The notes below the pieces were generated by a model. The model saw only the letters and a list, made by a program, of their open reading frames with translations. It did not search any database and was not told the DNA's origin. A program made the translations under genes and the position numbers. Positions 17,754 to 25,629 of a stretch of DNA of 64,000 nucleotides are shown here, piece by piece (the stretch's first letter is position 1; the number at the start of each line of letters is the position of its first letter). Origin of the DNA: Flavobacterium daemonense (lineage in GTDB: Bacteria; Bacteroidota; Bacteroidia; Flavobacteriales; Flavobacteriaceae); contig NZ_VJYD01000008.1 of NCBI RefSeq assembly GCF_007341385.1, positions 1-64,000 of the forward strand. Direction: 5' to 3'.

Positions 17754-17786
17754 AATAAAGTTTGATTTGGGGTAACTTGTGAGTAA

Positions 17787-18233
17787 TTAATTCGAAGGAA
17801 TATTTATGTACAATGGAGCAGAATAAAGAACTCTTACTAATTTATTGTTCTGTTTTCCTGGTTTCCATTTCGGAGATAGTTGCAAAACACGGATCGCTTC
17901 AGAACCTGTTTCATACCCAATATCTCTTAATATTTTAATTCCGCTTAAAGAACCATCTTTTTCAATAATAAAAGTGGTGTAAATTTTACCTTTTAAACCG
18001 TCTTTTGGAATTTTGAAATTCTTTTCAATAAATTTATTAAATTCCTGTACACCGCCTGGAAACTCAGGTTTTTCATCTAATCCTGCAGTATTATAAATAG
18101 TGTTTTCTTCAGAAGTACTTGCTTGAGAAGTATCTATAGTAAGAGCTTCATGTGTTTCTTTTGCAGGAAATATTTTTTGGGAAAAAATGTTTTGTGCCGA
18201 ACAAATTAAAACAAAGAGAATAAGTTTTTTCAT
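17787..18233 (-). CDS. Exported TonB C-terminal domain protein
   Basis: 148-residue protein with a cleavable signal peptide (residues 1-18, ending FSQ). Residues 60-145 form a TonB C-terminal domain: PEFPGGVQEFNKFIEKNF, GKIYTTFIIEKDGSLSGIKI, then SEAIRVLQLSPKWKPGKQ. It has no proline-rich linker, and its only hydrophobic N-terminal segment looks cleavable, so it is probably a free periplasmic protein and not an energy transducer. Such stand-alone TonB domains are frequent in Bacteroidetes; their role is not established. Confidence 0.78.
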   Translation of the reverse strand: MKKLILFVLICSAQNIFSQKIFPAKETHEALTIDTSQASTSEENTIYNTAGLDEKPEFPGGVQEFNKFIEKNFKIPKDGLKGKIYTTFIIEKDGSLSGIKILRDIGYETGSEAIRVLQLSPKWKPGKQNNKLVRVLYSAPLYINIPSN

Positions 18234-18253
18234 AAGGTGGTTTAAAGGTTAGT

Positions 18254-18967
18254 TTACATTTTATGAATAATAAAAATCGTAGGGCGTTTATCAATATCAA
18301 TTTTTAATTTTTTCCAATCCGTAATTTTCATTGTTTTTATGAATTCTGTTGGCAAAGTTATGTCAGTAGCAATACACAAATGTGTTGACGGATTTAAAAT
18401 CTGCAAAAGATCTTCGATCAGTTTGTTGTTTCTGTATGGCGTTTCAATAAAAATCTGCGATTGGTTTTTGTCCTGAGATAATCGCTCAAAATGTCTCAAT
18501 GCCGATTTTTTCTCGTCTTTATCGATTGGCAAATAGCCATTAAAAGTAAAGCTTTGGCCATTCATTCCAGAAGCCATCATAGCTAATAGGATAGAAGAAG
18601 GTCCAACTAACGGAACAACTTGAATTCCTTTTTCATGTGCCAGTTTTACAATTACAGCTCCGGGATCAGCAACGCCAGGGCAACCGGCTTCGCTCATTAA
18701 TCCCATATTTTTTCCTTCTAATAAAGGTTTTATGAAGTCTAAATGTTCACTTGGTTCGGTGCGTTTATTCAAAGTAAAAAGCACCAATTCCGATTGTTTT
18801 TTCTCAGGATAAACTGCTTTTATGGATTTTCTAGCCGTTTTATCGTTTTCAACAATATAGTGATCTATAAGTTCGATACTTCTTTTTACAGTTTGCGGTA
18901 ACACATCCATTGGATCGCTTTCGCCCATTGTAGTTGGAATTAAATATAATTTTCCTAGAAGTTTCAT
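18254..18967 (-). CDS. RsmI-like SAM-dependent methyltransferase
   Basis: 237-residue protein of the tetrapyrrole-methylase (YraL/RsmI) fold. The start LYLIPTTMGESDPMDVLP is followed by GLMSEAGCPGVADPGAVIV and VVPLVGPSSILLAMMASGM, which are the SAM-binding loops of RsmI, a 16S rRNA C1402 2'-O-methyltransferase. It is shorter than RsmI proper (about 280 residues) and its start replaces the usual GNLxDIT with ESDPMDV, so it belongs to a Bacteroidetes side branch whose target is uncertain. It lies between the low-Mr phosphatase and the TonB-like gene. Confidence 0.82.
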   Translation of the reverse strand: MKLLGKLYLIPTTMGESDPMDVLPQTVKRSIELIDHYIVENDKTARKSIKAVYPEKKQSELVLFTLNKRTEPSEHLDFIKPLLEGKNMGLMSEAGCPGVADPGAVIVKLAHEKGIQVVPLVGPSSILLAMMASGMNGQSFTFNGYLPIDKDEKKSALRHFERLSQDKNQSQIFIETPYRNNKLIEDLLQILNPSTHLCIATDITLPTEFIKTMKITDWKKLKIDIDKRPTIFIIHKM

Positions 18968-19033
18968 TGTGTATTATTTTAAATTAAAAAAGAAAATGTA
19001 CTTCAATTATTTTGTAAATAACTGAAATACAAG

Positions 19034-19501
19034 TTATGAATGTTTTTCGATAAGTTTATTTGCGATTATTTCAGCAGCTTCATCCAACATTTTGTAAACA
19101 TTGTCAAATCCATTTGCTGATCCGTAATAGGGGTCTGGAACATCAACATTTTCATTTGGAAATATTTCATTCAGAATAAGATTGACTTTGTTTTTGTGTT
19201 CAGGGGTTTTTGCAAGATGAATGACATCGCGAAAATTTGAGTTGTCCATTACATAGATATAATCAAATTCATCAAAATCAGAAGATTTAAATTGTCTTCC
19301 TTTTTGATTGCCAATACTTAAACCATTTTTTTGAGCCACCGCAATTGAGCGTTTGTCTGGTGCGTGCCCCACATGCCAAGATCCAGTTCCGGCTGAATCG
19401 ACAATAAATTTGTCTGCGGGTAATTTAGATGCTAAAATTCCTTCGGCTAAAGGAGATCTGCAGATATTCCCCAAACAAACCATTAAAACTTTTACTGGCA
19501 T
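19034..19501 (-). CDS. Low-molecular-weight protein-tyrosine phosphatase
   Basis: 155-residue cysteine phosphatase. The P-loop CLGNICRS gives the nucleophile C9 and R15, and the general-acid aspartate lies in DVPDPYYGS near residue 120. Such enzymes dephosphorylate tyrosine kinases of exopolysaccharide synthesis, or arsenate in related families; no arsenic genes are near. It starts 9 bases after the dnaA stop, so it is very probably co-transcribed with dnaA. Confidence 0.9.
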   Translation of the reverse strand: MPVKVLMVCLGNICRSPLAEGILASKLPADKFIVDSAGTGSWHVGHAPDKRSIAVAQKNGLSIGNQKGRQFKSSDFDEFDYIYVMDNSNFRDVIHLAKTPEHKNKVNLILNEIFPNENVDVPDPYYGSANGFDNVYKMLDEAAEIIANKLIEKHS

Positions 19502-19510
19502 GATTCGCGT

Positions 19511-20938
19511 TTATAGCGTTAATTTCTTATTGATGTCTTCGACAAATTTTTTGAATTGTTTGTCTGTAGAAACTAAATTGTCAACAGTTTTACATGCGTG
19601 CAAAACGGTAGCGTGGTCGCGGTCTCCAATTTGTGAACCAATATTTGCCAAAGATGCTTTAGTGAATTTCTTTGCGAAAAACATGGCCAATTGTCTCGCT
19701 TGAACAACATGCCTCTTTCTGGTTTTAGATTGAAGTGTTTCAATATCTAATTGGAAATAATCTGAAACGATTTTTTGAATATAATCGATAGAGATTTCTC
19801 TCTTTACGTTTTTAACAAATTTCTCAACTACACTTTTCGCTAGTTCAATTGTAACTTCTTTTTTGTTGAAAGAAGATTGAGCGATTAACGAAATAATAGC
19901 ACCTTCAAGTTCACGAACGTTAGTTTTGATATTGCGGGCAACATACTCCAAAATATCTTCTGGCATATCCACACCATCTCGGTATAAAATATTTTTCAAA
20001 ATCGAGATACGCGTTTCATAATCAGGTTGATGCAATTCTGCAGACAATCCCCATTTAAAACGAGACAATAAACGTTGTTCAATATCCTGCATGTCAACAG
20101 GCGCTTTGTCTGAAGTTAAAATTACCTGCTTTCCGTTTTGGTGCAAATAATTGAAAATGTGGAAAAATACGTCCTGAGTTCCTGATTTTCCAGATAAAAA
20201 CTGAACATCATCAATGATTAAAACGTCGATTAATTGGTAAAAGTGAATAAAATCATTACGATTGTTCTTTTTAACCGAATCGATATATTGTTGTGTGAAA
20301 ATCTCGGCAGAAATATATAAAACCGTTTTTTCAGGATATTTATCTTTTACTTCAACTCCAATAGCGTGCGCTAAGTGTGTTTTTCCTAAACCAACTCCTC
20401 CAAAAATCAACAACGGATTAAATGAAGTTCCTCCAGGTTTGTTGGCAACAGCCATACCTGCAGAACGAGCCAAACGGTTAGAATCTCCTTCAAGGAAATT
20501 GTCAAAGCTATAATTAGGGTTTAATTGAGATTCAATTTTTAAATTTCTGATACCAGGAATTACAAACGGATTCTTTAGTTCAGGATTTAAGTTTTTAAAC
20601 GGAGCATCAACCTCTTGCGGTTTCATTGGCACTCTATTGGAACTTGGCAGCTGCTCGGTAAACGGCTGTTTATTTCCATAAGTGTTTTCCATTTTGATTT
20701 TATAGAGTAACTTTGCGTTTTTTCCCAGTTCTTTGGTAAGCGCAACTTTCAATAATTTTACGTAATGTTCTTCTAGCCATTCGTAGAAAAATTTACTAGG
20801 TACCTGAATGTATAATGCGTTGTCGGTTAGCTCAACTGATTTGATTGGTTCGAACCAAGTTTTATATGCTTGATCTTGAATATTGTCTTTTATAAAGGAC
20901 AAACAGTTTTCCCATACCGATTGAGCAGTTTTAGTCAT
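19511..20938 (-). CDS. dnaA: Chromosomal replication initiator DnaA
   Basis: 475-residue AAA+ initiator of chromosome replication. Domain I spans about 1-85 (ending with the FYEWLEEHY pattern) and domain II is a short linker. Domain III has Walker A GGVGLGKTHLAHAIG and Walker B VLIIDDVQFLSG. Domain IV carries the DnaA-box reading signature IGDRDHATVLHACKTV. All domains are intact and the length is normal. The adjacent spacer up to 21124 has no cluster of TTATCCACA boxes, so the origin is probably not directly beside this gene. Confidence 0.97.
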   Translation of the reverse strand: MTKTAQSVWENCLSFIKDNIQDQAYKTWFEPIKSVELTDNALYIQVPSKFFYEWLEEHYVKLLKVALTKELGKNAKLLYKIKMENTYGNKQPFTEQLPSSNRVPMKPQEVDAPFKNLNPELKNPFVIPGIRNLKIESQLNPNYSFDNFLEGDSNRLARSAGMAVANKPGGTSFNPLLIFGGVGLGKTHLAHAIGVEVKDKYPEKTVLYISAEIFTQQYIDSVKKNNRNDFIHFYQLIDVLIIDDVQFLSGKSGTQDVFFHIFNYLHQNGKQVILTSDKAPVDMQDIEQRLLSRFKWGLSAELHQPDYETRISILKNILYRDGVDMPEDILEYVARNIKTNVRELEGAIISLIAQSSFNKKEVTIELAKSVVEKFVKNVKREISIDYIQKIVSDYFQLDIETLQSKTRKRHVVQARQLAMFFAKKFTKASLANIGSQIGDRDHATVLHACKTVDNLVSTDKQFKKFVEDINKKLTL

Positions 20939-21124
20939 AGATTCAGATAAGTTTTTTATTATTGATAAAGATTCTCCTAATAAAAAAGGAGCAAAATTTT
21001 TCCGTATTTCGGGATAACAAATATGTGAACAAATTTCTGTAAAAAAAAATATTTTGGGGTCTAATTTTATAAAAAAATGTTGTAAGTAAACTTTTTGAAG
21101 TTAATCTTTTTTAATCTATAAATA

Positions 21125-21529
21125 ATGAAAAATCATCAAACGCAAGTGCGTGTCCGATACTCAGAAACGGATCAAATGGGAGTTGTTTATCACGGAAATT
21201 ATGTGCCTTATTTTGAGATTGGACGCGTGGAATGGCTTAGAAATAAAGGGATTTCGTATGCTAGCATGGAAGAAAGCGGTATTGGATTGCCAATTGTTTC
21301 GATGCAAATAAATTATAAAAAATCGGCGCGTTATGATGAACTGCTTACGATTCACACAACCTTCAAAAGTCAGTCTTCTGTCAAGATTGAATTCGACTGC
21401 GCAATCTATAATGAGGCAAATGAGTTATTAACAACAGCAGTGTTTATTTTAGTATTTATTTCGTTAAAAACGGGTCGTCCAACTGCACCTCCAGATTACA
21501 TTTTAGAATTATTTAAAACACTGGTATAA
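21125..21529 (+). CDS. Acyl-CoA thioesterase, YbgC / 4-hydroxybenzoyl-CoA thioesterase family
   Basis: 134-residue hot-dog-fold protein. RVRYSETDQMGVVYHGNYVPYFE holds the family signature, with the catalytic aspartate in the ETDQMG part and the HGNYV loop. GISYASMEESGIGLPI and the MQINYKKSARYDELL strand follow the family pattern. YbgC-type enzymes hydrolyse short acyl-CoA or acyl-ACP esters. The gene is divergent from dnaA with a spacer of 186 bases. Substrate unknown. Confidence 0.87.
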   Translation: MKNHQTQVRVRYSETDQMGVVYHGNYVPYFEIGRVEWLRNKGISYASMEESGIGLPIVSMQINYKKSARYDELLTIHTTFKSQSSVKIEFDCAIYNEANELLTTAVFILVFISLKTGRPTAPPDYILELFKTLV

Positions 21530-21560
21530 TTGTTAAAATCAGCTATGTTTTTATATCGAT

Positions 21561-22193
21561 TTATATAATTTTAATATCGATTTCAAACATTAAATCAAAA
21601 ATGTCGAATACAGATTCGGCATTTTTTTTTCGCGTTTTGGTGATTATTTTTCCAATTGGAAGTTCAGAATTTTCATCAATTTCCATTTCCTGAGACGTAA
21701 TTTCCAGTTTTTTTTCTTTGATGACTCGCATTACTTTGTTCATGTTTTTATAATCAAAAGAGATTAAAAAATGAACGTCAATTGTTTTTTCAACAATTTC
21801 ACAAATGTCAAGGGTCATTTGTGCCGTTGTTCTATAAGCAGTAATCAAACCTCCGACTCCTAGTTTTGTGCCACCAAAAATACGAACCACGACTACAAGA
21901 ATATTGGTTAACCCAAAAGACTGAATTTGTCCGTAAATAGGTGCGCCCGCTGTATTGCTAGGTTCGCCGTCATCATTTGCTCGATATGATATTTTTGGCG
22001 CTGTGCCTAATTGATACGCATAACAGAAATGTACGGCATGCGGATGCTGTTTTTTTAGATCTTCAATAATTGGTTTTACCTCGTCTTCGCTTTCAATAGG
22101 AAAAGCATAGCCAAAGAATTTGCTTCCTTTTTCTTTAAAAAGAATCTCTTCAGATTCAAATGCTATGGTTTGATAAGTATCGTTATATTCCAA
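21561..22193 (-). CDS. YigZ / IMPACT-family protein
   Basis: 210-residue two-domain protein. The N-terminal part carries the IMPACT signature: FKEKGSKFFGYAFPIESEDE, HPHAVHFCYAYQLG, NDDGEPSNTAGAPI, then VVVVRIFGGTKLGVGGLITAY. The C-terminal half matches the DUF1949 domain. Family members bind nucleic acid and link to translational control, but the bacterial role is not settled. It is on the same strand as, and downstream of, ribD and the HAD phosphatase, separated by a large palindrome. Confidence 0.88.
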   Translation of the reverse strand: MEYNDTYQTIAFESEEILFKEKGSKFFGYAFPIESEDEVKPIIEDLKKQHPHAVHFCYAYQLGTAPKISYRANDDGEPSNTAGAPIYGQIQSFGLTNILVVVVRIFGGTKLGVGGLITAYRTTAQMTLDICEIVEKTIDVHFLISFDYKNMNKVMRVIKEKKLEITSQEMEIDENSELPIGKIITKTRKKNAESVFDIFDLMFEIDIKII

Positions 22194-22220
22194 AATTAAA
22201 ATTCTAAATTTGTTTTGTTT

Positions 22221-22369
22221 GCCACAGATTTAATGGATTTGAAAGATTTTTTTTCGCCACGAATTACACAAATTTCCGCGAATTTTAATTTCCGTTTTTA
22301 AACCTATTCAATTAGTGAAAATTTGTGTAATTCGTGGCAATATATTTTTGAATCCTTTTAATCTGTGGC
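22221..22369. repeat. Nested long inverted repeat between the HAD and YigZ genes
   Basis: The inner arms GCCACGAATTACACAAATT (22256-22274) and their exact complement (22320-22338) form a 19-bp stem. Outer arms GCCACAGATTTAATGGATTT (22221-22240) pair with a complement ending AATCTGTGGC (22360-22369). Related words occur at 52558-52637, 56387 and 63593-63660. Confidence 0.75.
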
Positions 22370-22379
22370 TAAAATAGTT

Positions 22380-22982
22380 TTATAATATTCCCTTGCTAAA
22401 CAAATCCACAACATCTTCTTTTCCAACTTGCAAATTCCAAACTTTAATTCCTAAAGTTGCAGCACTGTCTGTGTTTTCTGTTTTATCATCAACAAATAAA
22501 GTGTTTTCTGGAACTAAATTGTGTTTGTCAAGTAAAACTTGGTAGATTTTTGGATTTGGTTTTCGCAATCCCATTTCAAATGAAAAATAAACTTTTTCAA
22601 AACAGTTGTAAAAATCAGTGTAAAACCGAATGCCGACAGTTTTTTCAAAAGTGGCAATATGAATAGCATCTGTATTGCTTAATAAAAACAGGCGGTATTT
22701 TTTTGAAAGTTCTTTTAAGAAATCCAATCGATAGGAAGGAAAATCGGCTAAAACGGCGTTCCAAGCAGCTAGGATTTCTTCTAAGGAAGCATTTGGAAGC
22801 TCTTTTTGAAATCCGCCTACAAAATCATCGTACGAAACATCACCCGTTTCAAACAATAAATTCAAACGATCCATTTCTGAACTCCATTCGGTCATACCTA
22901 ATTTTTGCAATCCCGAAATAGTTTCTTGTTTGTTCAAATTGATAAAAATATCGCCAAAGTCAAAAATAATTGTATCAATCAT
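22380..22982 (-). CDS. HAD-superfamily phosphatase
   Basis: 200-residue haloacid-dehalogenase-like hydrolase. Motif I is IIFDFGDIFINL, with nucleophile D8 and glycine in place of the usual second aspartate, as in YihX-type phosphatases. Motif II is LFLLSNTDAIH, the motif III lysine lies in GLRKPNPKIYQ, and motif IV is LFVDDKTEN. The four-helix cap sits between motifs I and II. Its start overlaps the end of ribD by 8 bases, so the two are translationally coupled. A role as the riboflavin-pathway phosphatase that acts after RibD is an attractive inference. Confidence 0.82.
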   Translation of the reverse strand: MIDTIIFDFGDIFINLNKQETISGLQKLGMTEWSSEMDRLNLLFETGDVSYDDFVGGFQKELPNASLEEILAAWNAVLADFPSYRLDFLKELSKKYRLFLLSNTDAIHIATFEKTVGIRFYTDFYNCFEKVYFSFEMGLRKPNPKIYQVLLDKHNLVPENTLFVDDKTENTDSAATLGIKVWNLQVGKEDVVDLFSKGIL

Positions 22983-24024
22983 GGTTTCTAATATAAAGTA
23001 ATTCGTCGCTTTGAATATTGGTTTTGATGGTGTTTTTCTTCGTAATAATCGGTGCTTTTACGCCTTTTTCAAAATTGGTTTTTCCGATAAAAATTCGAGC
23101 TTCGTCCCAAATATTTTCATCAATAAACGATTGTAAAGTTTGTCTTCCGCCCTCAATAATTACTGATTGAATTTGATGTTGATACAAAACATTTAAAATC
23201 TCGGAAATCGTATTTTCATTAAAATCGATTTTTTCAAAAAAGGTATTTTCGGTTGAGGAATTGTTTTCTTCTTTTGTAAATACAATTGTTTTAACGCTGT
23301 CGTCAAAAATAAAACTGTCTTTTGAAATTCGGTTATTTTGATCCAAAACCACTCTTACGGGATTATTTCCTGACCAATCTCTAGTGTTCAATTTTGGATT
23401 GTCATCAATAACAGTCTGCGTTCCAACTAAAATAGCTTGTTCTTCGCTTCGCCATTTGTGAACTAATTGTCTAGAATATTGATTGGTTATCCAGATCGGT
23501 TTACGCTCTTGATCGGTTAGTTTTTCAGGTGCCAAAAATCCGTCTTGACTTTCTGCCCATTTTAAAATAATATAGGGATGCTTTTTTTGATGAAAAGTAA
23601 AAAAACGTTTATTGAGTTCATGGCATTCTTTTTCTAAAATACCAACTGTAACATTTGCACCGTTTTCAAGAAGTTTTTTAATTCCTCTTCCAGCTACTTT
23701 TTCATTTGGATCAACAGTTCCAACAACAACATTCGGAATTTCATTTGCAATTATCAAGTCGCAACAGGGAGGTGTTTTTCCAAAATGTGAGCAAGGTTCT
23801 AAGCTCACGTAAATTGTTGCTTTTTTTAGCAATGATTTATCTTTTACAGATTTTACGGCATTTACTTCGGCGTGTGGTTCGCCAGCTTTTTTATGCCAAC
23901 CTTCGCCAATAATTTTGCCATCATAAACGATTACACTTCCCACCATCGGATTTGGATACGTTGTTCCAAAGCCATTTTGTGCTAGTTCGATACAGCGTTT
24001 TATGTATTTCTCATGTATATTCAC
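22975..24024 (-). CDS. ribD: Bifunctional riboflavin enzyme RibD (deaminase/reductase)
   Basis: Two-domain enzyme catalysing deamination and side-chain reduction of the pyrimidine intermediate in riboflavin synthesis. The deaminase has TYPNPMVGSVIV, GEPHAEVNAV with the zinc ligand and proton shuttle, and SLEPCSHFGKTPPC. The reductase part begins about residue 145 and includes ILKWAESQDGF and VIIEGGRQTLQSF. I chose the GTG at 24024 (VNIHEKYIKR read as MNIHEK), giving about 349 residues, because homologues start there and a TACTTTTG promoter element at 24027-24034 lies inside the longer frame that begins at 24057. The transcript may therefore be leaderless. It overlaps the HAD gene downstream. 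Confidence 0.92.
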   Translation of the reverse strand: MNIHEKYIKRCIELAQNGFGTTYPNPMVGSVIVYDGKIIGEGWHKKAGEPHAEVNAVKSVKDKSLLKKATIYVSLEPCSHFGKTPPCCDLIIANEIPNVVVGTVDPNEKVAGRGIKKLLENGANVTVGILEKECHELNKRFFTFHQKKHPYIILKWAESQDGFLAPEKLTDQERKPIWITNQYSRQLVHKWRSEEQAILVGTQTVIDDNPKLNTRDWSGNNPVRVVLDQNNRISKDSFIFDDSVKTIVFTKEENNSSTENTFFEKIDFNENTISEILNVLYQHQIQSVIIEGGRQTLQSFIDENIWDEARIFIGKTNFEKGVKAPIITKKNTIKTNIQSDELLYIRNHD

Positions 24025-24026
24025 AC

Positions 24027-24034
24027 TGCAAAAG
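24027..24034 (-). promoter_or_regulatory. -7 promoter element of ribD
   Basis: The minus strand reads TACTTTTG three bases before the GTG at 24024. Bacteroidetes transcription usually starts a few bases after this element, which would put the 5' end at or next to the start codon. Confidence 0.4.
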
Positions 24035-24102
24035 TAGTTATTTTTGACTTTAGTCATAATAGTTCTCGGGATTGTTAAGAAACTATCAAAAAAGTATTTT
24101 TA

Positions 24103-24110
24103 CTTTTGTA
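24103..24110 (+). promoter_or_regulatory. -7 promoter element of the GNAT gene at 24134
   Basis: TACTTTTG, full consensus, 23 bases before the ATG. It is divergent from the ribD element. Confidence 0.5.
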
Positions 24111-24133
24111 GTGATATTACACGATAAAAAATT

Positions 24134-24619
24134 ATGAAAAATTGCATAATACGAGCAATTAAAAAAGAAGATAACAAAGCTGTTGCTCAATTAATACGTT
24201 CTGTTTTTGATGAAATGGAAATCCCAAAAGTAGGCACTGCATACGCTGATCCTTATCTTGATTTAATGTTTGAAGAATACAATAAACCAAAATCGGTTTA
24301 TTTTGTTGTTGAAAATGAAGGTGAAATTGTGGGTTGTTGCGGAATTTCGCCTCTAGAAAATGGTGCTCCAGAAATTTGCGAACTGCAAAAGATGTATTTT
24401 TTGCCAAAAACTCGTGGACTTGGAATTGGAAGTCAAATGATGGAGAAATGCCTGAATGAAGCAAGAAATTTTGGCTTTAAAAAATGCTATATTGAAACAA
24501 TGCCATTTATGCATGCCGCACAAAAATTATATAAAAAATCAGGTTTTGAATATTTAGATGCTCCTTTAGGATGTACTGGGCACAGTTCTTGCCCGGTTTG
24601 GATGTTGAAAGTTTTGTAA
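24134..24619 (+). CDS. GNAT-family N-acetyltransferase
   Basis: 161-residue acetyltransferase. Strand IVGCCGISPL and ICELQKMYFLPKTRGLGIGS with the acetyl-CoA loop RGLGIGSQMM are clear, followed by AQKLYKKSGFEYLDAP. The final CTGHSSCPVWMLKVL matches a subfamily of small GNATs that end with a cysteine-containing GHSSCPVWM tail. Substrate unknown. It is followed by prmC on the same strand after 79 bases. Confidence 0.85.
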   Translation: MKNCIIRAIKKEDNKAVAQLIRSVFDEMEIPKVGTAYADPYLDLMFEEYNKPKSVYFVVENEGEIVGCCGISPLENGAPEICELQKMYFLPKTRGLGIGSQMMEKCLNEARNFGFKKCYIETMPFMHAAQKLYKKSGFEYLDAPLGCTGHSSCPVWMLKVL

Positions 24620-24698
24620 AACCATGTAACAAATTAGTTATTTCGATACTTATTTGGAAGAAAACAGCTTTTGCTGAAAAAATTCTCAGAGACCAAAA

Positions 24699-25565
24699 AT
24701 GAAAATCAAACAATACCGCACTCAGTTTATAAAAGAATTATCGCCTTTTTATGATGCATACGAAGCGGAGAGTTTTTTTTATTTAATTTTAGAAGACAAG
24801 CATAAATTACGCCAGATCGATTTAGCTTTAAATCATGAGCTAAATTTTTGTGAGAAAGATTTTGTGGTTTGGGATATGCTGTTGGATCAGCTGAAAAAAG
24901 AAGTTCCGATTCAGTATTTGCTAGGAAAAACCAGCTTTTATGGTTTGGATTTTGAGGTTAATGAAAATGTTTTGATTCCGAGGCCAGAAACGGAGGAATT
25001 AGTGGAATGGATCATCAACGAAAATAAAAAAGCTGACAAATCTAAAGAATTAAAAATCCTAGATATTGGAACCGGAAGTGGCTGTATTGCAATTTCATTG
25101 GCTAAAAATCTACCGAATGCAAAAGTATATGCAATTGATGTATCTAAAAAAGCATTGGATACCGCTAAACGAAACGCTATAAACAATAAAGTAGAGGTGA
25201 CGTTTATGCTTAAGAATATTCTGGAATTGGATATCTTGAAATCAGATTATGATATTATTGTTTCAAATCCTCCTTATGTTCGAAATTTAGAGAAAGTCGA
25301 AATCAAAAAGAATGTTCTGGATTTTGAGCCACATTTGGCTTTGTTTGTAGATGATAACGATGCTTTGATTTTTTACAGAAAAATAGCTGAATTGGCTCAG
25401 AAAAATCTTTTAGAAAAAGGACAATTATATTTTGAAATCAATCAATATTTAGGCAAAGAAATGATCGAATTGCTTGAAAAAATGAATTTCAAAAACATCG
25501 AACTCCGCAAAGATATTTACGATAACGACCGAATGATTTCCTGCAAGGTTTTCAAAACCTTGTAG
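24699..25565 (+). CDS. prmC: Release-factor glutamine methyltransferase PrmC (HemK)
   Basis: 288-residue SAM-dependent enzyme methylating the GGQ glutamine of RF1 and RF2. The N-terminal helical domain ends with VPIQYLLGKTSFYGLDF. The core has VLIPRPETEELVEW, the SAM loop ILDIGTGSGCIAISLAK and the catalytic IVSNPPYVR. The final eight residues SCKVFKTL and the stop codon are encoded by the left arm of a palindromic repeat (25540-25567). Confidence 0.94.
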   Translation: MKIKQYRTQFIKELSPFYDAYEAESFFYLILEDKHKLRQIDLALNHELNFCEKDFVVWDMLLDQLKKEVPIQYLLGKTSFYGLDFEVNENVLIPRPETEELVEWIINENKKADKSKELKILDIGTGSGCIAISLAKNLPNAKVYAIDVSKKALDTAKRNAINNKVEVTFMLKNILELDILKSDYDIIVSNPPYVRNLEKVEIKKNVLDFEPHLALFVDDNDALIFYRKIAELAQKNLLEKGQLYFEINQYLGKEMIELLEKMNFKNIELRKDIYDNDRMISCKVFKTL

Positions 25566-25621
25566 GTATTGTTTGTATTGCCGATAACTTTACACCTACA
25601 AGGTTTTGGAAACCTTGCAGG
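25540..25621. repeat. Inverted repeat overlapping the prmC 3' end
   Basis: Arms of 28 bases (left 25540-25567, starting CCTGCAAGGTTTTC; right 25594-25621, ending ACCTTGCAGG) are complementary with one mismatch and enclose 26 bases. Each arm itself holds the smaller palindrome CAAGGTTTTCAAAACCTTG or a near copy. It probably acts as a terminator for prmC and for the convergent permease gene. Confidence 0.8.
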
Positions 25622-25629
25622 AGCTTAAA

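Noticed and set aside
18254..18967. True RsmI
   Set aside because: The chain is about 40 residues short and the N-terminal GNLxDIT signature is replaced; kept as RsmI-like only.
20939..21124. Replication origin beside dnaA
   Set aside because: Only loose matches to the DnaA box (for example TGTGAACAA) and no cluster of TTATCCACA-type boxes or 13-mer repeats. The AT-rich spacer alone is not enough.
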